DNA of 5,267 nt from Nitrospirales bacterium (GTDB taxonomy: Bacteria; Nitrospirota; Nitrospiria; Nitrospirales; UBA8639): positions 1 to 5,267 of the forward strand of contig JACDDF010000206.1 of the NCBI GenBank assembly GCA_013817135.1, written 5' to 3'. A program made the position numbers and the translations under genes. Position 1 is the first letter of the stretch, and each line of letters opens with the position of its first letter. The notes beneath the pieces are model-generated. The model ran no database searches and was not told where the DNA came from. It saw nothing but the letters and a program-made list of their open reading frames with translations. Positions 1 to 5,267 of the stretch are shown in pieces.

Positions 1-107
1 GGTGATGTGGAAATTAATGAACCAACCTCAGGTAGTTTCAGCTCTTCTTTGTCTGGAAGATTTTCATCTCACCATTCCATTCCCCGGCTATGCCCTTTCT
101 TCTTTTT
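1..107. other. Region downstream of the protease/SUMF1-like gene
   Basis: These bases follow the TAA stop at 108-110. The minus strand begins with an A-rich stretch and shows no stem followed by a T-run, so no intrinsic terminator can be named here. A plus-strand open frame crosses it but runs antisense into the protease gene and has no protein-like features. Confidence 0.35.
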
Positions 108-1574
108 TTATGGTGACGTACCCGGATTTTGAACGCAGCGAAAACCAAGACCAAAATCCACGTTGGTTGGTGAAGCAGAAGTGCGCAATGCCGCTCTCAG
201 GTATTCGTCCTTCGTGTTCCATGCCCCACCCCGTATGACTTTGCGGGAACCCGGGACTGTCTCCTCCGCATCACGGTCTAGATTCCCTGATGCATTCCAG
301 CTATCAGCCATCCATTCACTCACATTCCCGGCCAAGTCATACACTCCATATGGACTTCTATCCTTTTCGAATGACCCGACCGTAGAAAGTTTTGACAGTG
401 CAAAGTCACCAAATGTTGCAAAATTCGTGAATTTGCTCGTTGGTGGGTCATTGCCCCATGGAAAAATGCGTCCGTCTGTTCCTCGCGCGCTTTTCTCCCA
501 TTCATCTTCGGTCGGTAATCTCTTCCTGGCCCAATGACAGTAGGCTTTGGCATCGTGCCATGTCACACCGACCACGGAGCGATCGGCATCCTGGGGCATC
601 TTGATTTGACCCCAATATTCCGGCCCGGTCCGACCGGTGACTTGTAGAAACTTCCCATACCGTTCAATTGTGACTTCATACTTATCGATGAAGAACTCTT
701 CGACATAGACCGTATGCCGAATCCCTTCGGTGATTTCTCCTGTTCCTGAGCGTTCTTCTGCATTTGTTTCAAACTGCCCTGCAGGGATCCGAACCATCGG
801 CGCACCGTCTGCGCCTGAAATCTCCAGTGATAACGAGTCGCTCCCCGATGGCTCCACATGCCATCCTTTTAACGCGATGGCCAAAACCGCTGTGGGTACG
901 GCATACCCCAGTCGTCCCTCAGCTTCTGTCACGACTCCTATCACTTTCCCATCAAACAGAAGGGGGCCACCCGAATGGCCTTCCTCCACTAACGCCTGAA
1001 AAATCAGGTGTGGCCCTTTACGACCGCTGATACTTCCGGTTGAGACTGTCCAGGGGGCGAGATTAGGAGGAAATCCGATGAAGGTAATGGTCTCTCCCCC
1101 TGATGTTTGGGTGGTCGGATCGAGCGGAAGCGCCACAAGTCCATCAGGAATGCTCTCTGAAACTCGCAAGGTCGCCAGCCCATTCTCATTCGTGCCATCT
1201 ATTCCTAAGACCTGTGAGGCAAACGATTGATGAGGATGAGGGAAGAACCATATCTGTGGTTTGCTATCTCCGGAAATCACATGTGCGGCGGTCACGATAT
1301 AAGCGGCGTCTTTGTCGAGCCTCACGATAAATCCAGTCCCGACCATGGGTTGCCCATTGACTTGTGCAGTAATTTTGACGACGCCCTTTTTGAAATCTTC
1401 AATCTCCGTGGCACAAACAAGAGTGGGTAAGAGGAGAAATAGGCAGAGTGCAAGGGACATGATCCAGCCAATAAAAGGTCCCGGTATCCATGAATGTCTC
1501 TGGACCCCGTTGAAGGACGTCAATGTTCGGTGGTTCTCGTCTGTTCTAATCGTTTGAACAACTTTTTGGTTCAC
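108..1574 (-). CDS. Secreted trypsin-like protease domain fused to a formylglycine-generating-enzyme-like (SUMF1) domain
   Basis: A 488-residue exported two-domain protein. Residues about 34-53 form a hydrophobic export signal, with a likely signal peptidase I site after Val-Cys-Ala (Ala55), so it should act in the periplasm or outside. Residues about 58-235 are a trypsin-like (S1, HtrA-type fold) domain: GTGF at 79-82, TAAH with His98, and GHSGGP with Ser201 as nucleophile. The expected Asp of the usual D-L-A motif is Gly132 (N-G-L-A), so activity is doubtful. Residues about 258-482 are a SUMF1/FGE-sulfatase domain: RIPAGQF (262-268), FIDKYEVT (295-302), RLPTEDEWE (352-360), FPWGN (371-375), YDLAGNVSEW (412-421), RGGAW (448-452), GFRC (477-480). 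The paired catalytic cysteines of true FGE are missing after RGGAW. Start: GTG at 1574 is the first start codon after an upstream stop and has only a weak AGAG before it. ATG at residue 39 is an alternative that leaves a short signal peptide. Ends in TAA. The fold calls are firm; substrate and function are unknown. Confidence 0.9.
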   Translation of the reverse strand: MNQKVVQTIRTDENHRTLTSFNGVQRHSWIPGPFIGWIMSLALCLFLLLPTLVCATEIEDFKKGVVKITAQVNGQPMVGTGFIVRLDKDAAYIVTAAHVISGDSKPQIWFFPHPHQSFASQVLGIDGTNENGLATLRVSESIPDGLVALPLDPTTQTSGGETITFIGFPPNLAPWTVSTGSISGRKGPHLIFQALVEEGHSGGPLLFDGKVIGVVTEAEGRLGYAVPTAVLAIALKGWHVEPSGSDSLSLEISGADGAPMVRIPAGQFETNAEERSGTGEITEGIRHTVYVEEFFIDKYEVTIERYGKFLQVTGRTGPEYWGQIKMPQDADRSVVGVTWHDAKAYCHWARKRLPTEDEWEKSARGTDGRIFPWGNDPPTSKFTNFATFGDFALSKLSTVGSFEKDRSPYGVYDLAGNVSEWMADSWNASGNLDRDAEETVPGSRKVIRGGAWNTKDEYLRAALRTSASPTNVDFGLGFRCVQNPGTSP

Positions 1575-1781
1575 CGTATTGTTCTCTGTTATCGGGAATG
1601 CCTCGGTTACTTGCCCTATGACTGTTTTGCTTGTTGGCTGAATTTCAGTTAGCGACTCAACTTGTCATGATGCAGAGATTAGGGAGTCACTCCAAAGTTA
1701 TCCCCCGATTATGGCATCAGCGTGGAAGAAATCCTCTGTATCAATTCATCTGGAGGGTTTTGGGATAAATCCAAGCAATTA
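1575..1781. other. Intergenic gap before the protease/SUMF1-like gene
   Basis: This gap separates the DUF2442 terminator from the GTG start at 1574. I looked on both strands for short genes, tRNA-like folds, repeats and promoters. The frame of the protease gene stays open upstream to a TGA near 1668 but has no ATG, GTG or TTG there. A promoter for the protease gene should lie here, yet I found no hexamer pair good enough to name. Confidence 0.4.
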
Positions 1782-1806
1782 AAAACCGCATTAACGGGTC
1801 GGTTTT
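1782..1806 (-). terminator. Probable intrinsic terminator at the end of the DUF4160/DUF2442 unit
   Basis: On the minus strand AAAACCG is followed, after an 11-base loop, by its exact complement CGGTTTT and one more T, giving a run of five Ts. The 7-pair stem has only three GC pairs, so it is modest. It includes the last DUF2442 codons and the TAA stop. Its place at the end of the unit, before a 216-base gap, supports a role in termination. Confidence 0.45.
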
Positions 1807-2060
1807 GCTTTGAGTGGAAAACGTTCAGGATGTTTAATGGTCTCTATTCCCAAATCAATATCCAAATCCGGCCAGTAGTAATGTCCTGGTGAGGGTTCTT
1901 CGACATGAAGGATTTTTCCAACTGAAGCTTCCATGAACCATGGGAAATCTTTGTAGGAAAGGAAATACTCTTGTTCTTTGGTCAAGAGCCAGATTCCATG
2001 TGAGGAAATATTTGTGACTTCAGGCGCTGAAATGGTCTTTCCAGGCGTTTGTGAATTCAT
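1791..2060 (-). CDS. DUF2442 family small protein
   Basis: An 89-residue protein with the conserved DUF2442 pattern: VTNISSHGIWLL (residues about 15-26), a YFLSYKDFPWF block (32-42), a valine-rich KILHVEEPSPGHYYWPDLDIDL stretch split around residues 49-70, and a C-terminal IETIKHPERFPL. The length is normal for the family. The ATG at 2060 is well supported: AAAGGA lies 8 bases upstream, inside the preceding gene. The gene overlaps the DUF4160 gene by 41 bases in another frame, so translation is probably coupled. In many bacteria DUF4160 and DUF2442 genes sit together in this order, and the pair is often suspected to be a toxin-antitoxin-like module. I know of no proven biochemical activity, and nothing here reveals one. 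The last codons and stop lie in a hairpin that may terminate transcription. Confidence 0.9.
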   Translation of the reverse strand: MNSQTPGKTISAPEVTNISSHGIWLLTKEQEYFLSYKDFPWFMEASVGKILHVEEPSPGHYYWPDLDIDLGIETIKHPERFPLKAKPTR

Positions 2061-2259
2061 GATGGTGATCCTTTATCAGCTGTTCAATCTCTCGGAGATG
2101 TGAACCTGATAGTGAATAATTGTGGGCTAACTCAATTTCCGGTTCAAGCCAAAATTTGGCTTCTCCATCCCCACAATGAACATGTATATGCATTCGATTT
2201 TCTTCACGGGAAAAGAAGAAAAATCGATATCCTCGGATCTTCAGAACGGTGGGACTCAT
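2020..2259 (-). CDS. DUF4160 family small protein
   Basis: A 79-residue protein that fits DUF4160 over its full length: SPTVLKIRGYRFFFFSREE at the N terminus, HIHVHCGDGEAKFWLEP (residues about 24-40), an amphipathic helix LREIEQLIKDH, and an AWKDHF end. The HxHV...GDGEAKFW core is the family signature and its histidines could bind metal or nucleic acid, though this is not established. The ATG at 2259 agrees with the usual family N terminus, but no Shine-Dalgarno sequence precedes it, so initiation may be weak or leaderless. It is the first gene of an overlapping pair with DUF2442. Hand-counted GC for 2101-2220 is 47 of 120 bases, far below the transporter next door, which hints at horizontal acquisition. 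It may be one half of a toxin-antitoxin-like pair; which partner would be toxic cannot be told from sequence. Confidence 0.9.
   Translation of the reverse strand: MSPTVLKIRGYRFFFFSREENRMHIHVHCGDGEAKFWLEPEIELAHNYSLSGSHLREIEQLIKDHHHEFTNAWKDHFSA
2069..2074 (-). promoter_or_regulatory. Shine-Dalgarno for the DUF2442 gene, inside the DUF4160 coding region
   Basis: AAAGGA on the minus strand is 8 bases before the ATG at 2060, a normal spacing. It is embedded in the 3' part of the DUF4160 gene, so the downstream protein has its own ribosome entry even though the genes overlap by 41 bases. The first gene lacks such a site, so the two proteins may be made at unequal rates. Confidence 0.65.
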
Positions 2260-2288
2260 GTTTTGAGTCTAACATGACGATTGGGGAA

Positions 2289-2310
2289 ATCCTCTTTAAT
2301 TAGAAGAGAT
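2289..2310. repeat. Small imperfect inverted repeat upstream of the DUF4160 gene
   Basis: Arms CTCTT (2292-2296) and AAGAG (2304-2308) flank an AT-rich TAATTAG centre, and the outer AT/AT pairs extend it if one C bulges. It lies about 30-50 bases before the DUF4160 ATG, in the 66-base gap after the transporter. It could be an operator for a self-regulating small-gene pair, but arms of five bases can arise by chance. I see no convincing -35/-10 pair: TTGACT at 2312-2317 on the minus strand has no matching -10 at the right distance. No terminator for the transporter is visible in the gap either, so readthrough is possible. Confidence 0.25.
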
Positions 2311-2325
2311 AAGTCAAAGGAAATT

Positions 2326-3846
2326 TCAAATTTTGAGCCCAAGCTCCGGCCTAATCTTAAGCCAACAGAGGCCACCGAGCAAGGCGATGCCGGCGGCGAT
2401 GCCGAGAGAGACCGACCAGCCGAAGGTATCAGCCAGCCACGGCGTCAATGTTGGCGAGAGAGTCCCGCCTAGGTTGGCGCCGGTGTTCATGAGGCCTGAG
2501 AGTGTCCCTGCGTAGGGTTTGGATAAGTCCGTGGTGGATGACCAGAACGGGCCGACGGTGAAATAGAGCCATCCCGCGCCGAGCGAGAGAAAGCCGATCG
2601 CGACATAGGGCGCTTCGATATTGGCGCCGATGATGATGGAGAGTGCCGCCAGGATCATCCCTGCTCCCCCCACGCTCGCGCGCCCACGGTTGACCCCGTA
2701 TTTTTCGGTGAGACGATCCGTGACCCATCCCCCTAACGGGCAGAAGATGGCCATGGCGATGAACGGCGCCGAAGCGAAGAAGGCGCCTTGAAGAATGGCA
2801 AAGCCTCTTACGTTGACGAGGTAAAGATAGAACCAGGACATATAGACATAGGCCACATAGCCGAGGCAGGTGTAACTGAGTGTGAGCCACCAGACCGTCG
2901 GGGTAGTGAGGATGGCTTTCCAGGGAACGGTGGGAGTCTTTGATTTGGGAATGGATGCTGGTTCGCTTTTCCTTCCTTTCCGTGTGGGGATGGAGAAGGT
3001 GTCTTTCTTTCCACCAGTCCCGTTGCCTTTTGCCTGTGAAGCTGGAGGCAGTCCTTCACGTGTTTCGAATTCGGTGAACCCATCATGGACCATTCCCCAG
3101 GCTTTGCCGGATCGTCCTTCCAAGGGAGCAGGAGAGGAGGGTAGGGATTCCGATCCTTCGATCAGTTCCGCCTCGGCGTTGTTGACATGTGCATGTTGCC
3201 GGGGATGATCGGTTGCGTACCAGTACCACAAGAGCGCGATGCCTATACCCAATCCGCCTGCGACATAGAAGGCCGTTTGCCAGCCATAATTGACCATGAT
3301 CCAGGCGGTGACCGGTGGCGTGAGGGCCGAGCCCACGCCGATCCCTCCGATGGTGATGCCAATGCCTAAGCCCCGTTCATTCGGAGGATGCCAGTTCGCG
3401 ACGGCTCGATTGAAATTGGGCAGCGCGGCGGCTTCGCCGATGCCGATGAGGAATCGCACGACCATGAGCGAACCCATGATCCCGATCAAATTGGCCAGTG
3501 GGAGCGTAGGAGCGACAGCCGTAAGCGCTGTAAAAATCGACCACCAGATGACGGCGAAGGTCAATACGCGACGTGGTCCCCATCGATCTCCCAGCCATCC
3601 GCCGGGAATTTGAAAGAGGGCGTAGCCAAAGACAAAGGCCGAAAAGATTTGGCCCATTTGCAGATCGGTGAGTCCGAGTGCGGGCATCATTTGACGGGCG
3701 GCGACGGAAATATTCACCCGGTCGATGTAGGTGATGATGCTGATGAAGAGGAGCAGAAGAAGAATTCGCCAGCGGATTCGGGACGGTGGGGTGGACATTG
3801 AAAGCTGGTGCATGGGGAGGGATGAGAACGCTTGCCGGGGAGCCAA
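2326..3846 (-). CDS. MFS transporter, anion:cation symporter type, with enlarged central loop
   Basis: A 506-residue inner-membrane permease of the major facilitator superfamily, predicted to have 12 transmembrane helices in two six-helix halves. Helix 1 (about 27-42) ends in TYIDRVNIS, typical of the ACS (2.A.1.14) group that carries organic anions such as hexuronates, phthalate or glucarate. Motif A is seen as GGWLGDRWGPRRV (82-94) and again as GGWVTDR (372-378) in the second half. GIGEAA (135-140) and NWHPPNERG (151-159) are further family marks. The cytoplasmic loop between halves (about 212-308) is roughly 97 residues, longer than the 35-45 I expect, and contains a low-complexity Gly/Pro/Ser/Lys segment. 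The substrate cannot be read from sequence. The TTG start at 3846 is chosen because GGAGGT lies 10 bases upstream; ATGs at 3813 and 3798 lack such a site. It follows the tRNA nucleotidyltransferase by 8 bases, so co-transcription is likely. Ends in TGA. GC is high (82 of 120 bases counted in 2521-2580 plus 3301-3360). Confidence 0.92.
   Translation of the reverse strand: MAPRQAFSSLPMHQLSMSTPPSRIRWRILLLLLFISIITYIDRVNISVAARQMMPALGLTDLQMGQIFSAFVFGYALFQIPGGWLGDRWGPRRVLTFAVIWWSIFTALTAVAPTLPLANLIGIMGSLMVVRFLIGIGEAAALPNFNRAVANWHPPNERGLGIGITIGGIGVGSALTPPVTAWIMVNYGWQTAFYVAGGLGIGIALLWYWYATDHPRQHAHVNNAEAELIEGSESLPSSPAPLEGRSGKAWGMVHDGFTEFETREGLPPASQAKGNGTGGKKDTFSIPTRKGRKSEPASIPKSKTPTVPWKAILTTPTVWWLTLSYTCLGYVAYVYMSWFYLYLVNVRGFAILQGAFFASAPFIAMAIFCPLGGWVTDRLTEKYGVNRGRASVGGAGMILAALSIIIGANIEAPYVAIGFLSLGAGWLYFTVGPFWSSTTDLSKPYAGTLSGLMNTGANLGGTLSPTLTPWLADTFGWSVSLGIAAGIALLGGLCWLKIRPELGLKI
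2965..3144 (-). other. In-frame low-complexity insertion-like segment in the MFS central loop
   Basis: Codons for transporter residues about 235-294 encode a hydrophilic Gly/Pro/Ser/Lys/Thr-rich stretch with no membrane character, lying between the family's usual end of helix 6 (WYWYATDHPR) and the PWKAIL restart before helix 7. It accounts for most of the extra loop length. Its two ends have loosely similar coding-strand sequence (CTCTCC...GGAAGG near 3112-3136 and TTCTCC...GGAAAGG near 2969-2998), as an inserted repeat might, but the match is imperfect. The frame is kept and the gene appears intact. The boundaries are estimates. Confidence 0.4.
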
Positions 3847-3854
3847 CGAAAAGG

Positions 3855-5201
3855 CTACCTCCCGCCGCCTTTCCTAACAACGGAAGGGGATTTTGAATGG
3901 CTTCCTGATGCGGTTTCTTGTTGGATAAATGTTTTGGCGAGTCGATATTCATCCTCCTGTGTGACCACCAGGCTATCCAGTTTTGCTTTGAAGATGCGAT
4001 CGAGCACCCGCCGATAGGCTGGACCTTTGGGAAGGCCCATGTCTTCCAGGTCGTGGCCCGTTAAGGTGATGGCGACATGTTGGAACGTAGTGAGATAGTC
4101 CCGAATCCGTTCCATGGCCACATGAATCGTCGGCTTGCTTTGCGCCTTGGCCATGAGGAACAGGAGGAGTTCCTTCGGCCATGGCTTAAGGAGGTCGTAG
4201 ATTTCTGAAGGAGCCAGGTGCTTTTTATTGAGGGTTCGTATTAAAGGGGACTGGGCCTGTAAGAACTCTCCGACGGTTGCGGTGGTTCGTTGCGGGAATC
4301 CTAGTCGTTTCCAGGTTTTGATTACCTCGGTTTTGCCTAACGATTCGAACCAGGCCAGGGCATAGAGCAACCATCGCTCGGTTCCTGTTTTGGCGTTTTC
4401 CACCTCATTCCAGCCCAGGATTTTTTCCCCGGATGCAAATAGGGCAGGCGCCGGCTCTTTCCAATGCAGCTTGGGATGAATGAAGGGGAAGAGTTTAAAT
4501 TGACTCAATCGCTGAATGCCTTTGGCCGGCTCGGGTTCTTCCAGAATATGGATTAGTTCATTCCCCAATCGTATGCCGGAGAGCCGGTGAAACAGGTCCA
4601 TGGTTTGGGCCTGTTGAATGAAATGCTGAGTTTCCTTACTGATTTGGAAACCAAACCGCTGTTCGAAGCGAATGGCTCGAAAGACCCGCGTGGGATCTTC
4701 CACGAAGCTGAGGCTGTGAAGGACCCGAACGATTCTATCCTTGATATCCCGCCGGCCTCCGAAAAAGTCCAGGAGTTCGCCGGGTGTTCTGTTTAGGCGA
4801 ATGGCCAGGGCATTGATGGCGAAATCCCGCCGGTAGAGGTCTTTTTTAATTGAACTGCGTTCCACGGTCGGCAGCGCGGTGGGGTATTCATAATATTCTG
4901 TTCGGGCCGTGGCAATGTCCAGGTGATGCATCTGTGGAATGTTGAGCGTCTTGGGAAGCGCGATCGAGACGGTGCCAAAACGTTCATGAATGGTCCATTC
5001 CGCTTTGAGCTCTTGCGCTAAGGCTTTGCCAAAACGAATGCCGTCGCCTTCGATGACCACGTCCAGATCGAAATTGTGAATGTTCATGATAAAATCCCGG
5101 ACGAATCCGCCAACCAGAAAAGCCGCAACTTCCTGCGTGTCGGCGAGCTTCTCGATGGTCTGGAGCAGGGACTGAAGGGGCGGGGGTAAACGGGTTACCA
5201 A
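3855..5201 (-). CDS. cca: Class II tRNA nucleotidyltransferase (CCA-adding or A-adding), start uncertain
   Basis: A cytoplasmic enzyme that adds or repairs the 3' CCA (or part of it) on tRNA. Positions are counted from a TTG at 5201. The nucleotidyltransferase head shows LVGGFVRD (29-36), the metal-binding pair Asp46 and Asp48 in NFDLDVV, HERFGT (72-77), DIATARTEYYEYP (95-107), and RRDFAINALA (124-133). The neck carries EDPTRVFRAIRFEQRFGF (168-185), the EDxxR nucleotide-recognition motif. Residues 190-430 are the helical tRNA-binding body. The HxxFGT...ATARxExY pattern favours CCA- or A-adding enzymes over poly(A) polymerase I, whose matching segment differs. Sequence alone does not separate CCA- from A-adding activity. 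Start: no Shine-Dalgarno precedes the TTG, and the frame stays open to the window edge, so the true start may lie upstream. The TAG stop lies inside the transporter's ribosome binding site. The family call is firm; the symbol assumes full CCA activity. Confidence 0.9.
   Translation of the reverse strand: MVTRLPPPLQSLLQTIEKLADTQEVAAFLVGGFVRDFIMNIHNFDLDVVIEGDGIRFGKALAQELKAEWTIHERFGTVSIALPKTLNIPQMHHLDIATARTEYYEYPTALPTVERSSIKKDLYRRDFAINALAIRLNRTPGELLDFFGGRRDIKDRIVRVLHSLSFVEDPTRVFRAIRFEQRFGFQISKETQHFIQQAQTMDLFHRLSGIRLGNELIHILEEPEPAKGIQRLSQFKLFPFIHPKLHWKEPAPALFASGEKILGWNEVENAKTGTERWLLYALAWFESLGKTEVIKTWKRLGFPQRTTATVGEFLQAQSPLIRTLNKKHLAPSEIYDLLKPWPKELLLFLMAKAQSKPTIHVAMERIRDYLTTFQHVAITLTGHDLEDMGLPKGPAYRRVLDRIFKAKLDSLVVTQEDEYRLAKTFIQQETASGSHSKSPSVVRKGGGR
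3857..3862 (-). promoter_or_regulatory. Strong Shine-Dalgarno for the MFS gene, overlapping the upstream stop
   Basis: On the minus strand GGAGGT sits 10 bases before the TTG at 3846. It shares its last base with the TAG stop (3855-3857) of the tRNA nucleotidyltransferase. This decides the TTG start over two downstream ATGs that have no such site, and it suggests that ribosomes ending on the first gene help start the second. Confidence 0.7.
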
Positions 5202-5267
5202 TTGTTTGTGAAGATTTGAGGTTCGCAGGGTTGGCGCGGGGACTGGGGTGGCTGAAGGGGCCGAAGG
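5202..5267 (-). other. Possible upstream extension of the nucleotidyltransferase, or 3' end of an upstream gene
   Basis: Three readings are possible. The nucleotidyltransferase frame continues without a stop to the window edge, giving a Pro/Ala/Ser/Thr-rich linker-like sequence (APSATPVPAPTLR). A second minus-strand frame is also open from the edge and ends at TAA 5196-5198, just past the TTG, so an upstream gene could end there and overlap the start. Or the stretch may be a leader. The window is too short to decide. Confidence 0.4.

Noticed and set aside
10..45. Possible terminator hairpin after the protease/SUMF1-like gene
   Set aside because: The best pairing around CTACC and GGTTG is interrupted by mismatches and has no T-run after it.
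163..537. Plus-strand open frame of 124 codons
   Set aside because: Antisense to the conserved SUMF1-like domain, with no protein-family features.
2100..2303. Plus-strand open frame antisense to DUF4160
   Set aside because: No Shine-Dalgarno and no recognisable motif; explained by the opposite strand of a real gene.
2312..2317. TTGACT as a -35 element for the DUF4160/DUF2442 unit
   Set aside because: At 16-18 bases the downstream hexamers (such as GAGGAT) do not resemble a -10 element.
2316..2340. Terminator after the transporter from the TCAAA/TTTGA repeat
   Set aside because: The arms leave almost no loop, are AT-only apart from one pair, and lack a T-run in the right place.
2429..2890. 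Minus-strand open frame of 153 codons
   Set aside because: Lies wholly within the transporter gene in another frame; Arg/His/Leu-rich with no domain.
3377..3952. Minus-strand open frame of 191 codons across the junction of the tRNA enzyme and transporter genes
   Set aside because: It is in another frame under two well-supported genes, and its Arg/His/Ser/Pro-rich translation is typical of out-of-frame reading of GC-rich DNA.

Overview
The window carries five protein-coding genes, all on the minus strand, in a compact bacterial layout. In transcription order (high to low coordinates) they are: a class II tRNA nucleotidyltransferase (CCA-adding type), a 12-helix MFS transporter, an overlapping DUF4160/DUF2442 pair of small proteins, and a secreted two-domain protein joining a trypsin-like protease domain to a formylglycine-generating-enzyme-like (SUMF1) domain. 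I see no rRNA, tRNA, CRISPR array, transposase or phage gene. The organism looks like a Gram-negative bacterium of mid GC content that uses TTG and GTG starts as well as ATG. The mix of genes would suit Nitrospirota or a similar environmental lineage, but that is a guess: no marker here fixes the taxonomy.

Layout. 3855-5201 (reading frame open to the window edge): tRNA nucleotidyltransferase, a housekeeping enzyme of tRNA 3'-end maturation or repair. Eight bases downstream, 2326-3846 encodes an MFS permease of the anion:cation symporter type. Its Shine-Dalgarno sequence overlaps the upstream stop codon, so the two are very probably co-transcribed and translationally coupled. After a 66-base gap with a small inverted repeat come 2020-2259 (DUF4160) and 1791-2060 (DUF2442), which overlap by 41 bases. 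They form a two-gene unit ending in a probable hairpin terminator at the end of the second gene. This unit is clearly AT-richer than the transporter next to it, suggesting a mobile, toxin-antitoxin-like cassette. A gap of about 216 bases, where I recognise nothing, precedes 108-1574, the protease/SUMF1-like fusion, which stands as its own unit.

How they work together. No shared pathway links the genes. The first two are probably an operon by position only. The DUF4160/DUF2442 pair is a self-contained module of unproven function. The fusion protein probably acts in the periplasm or outside the cell. It is the most unusual item: the position expected for the catalytic Asp of the protease is Gly, and the two active-site cysteines of true formylglycine-generating enzymes are absent, so one or both domains may bind rather than catalyse. 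I do not see a convincing wholly new multi-gene system; the best candidates for a second look are this fusion protein and the overlapping small-gene pair.
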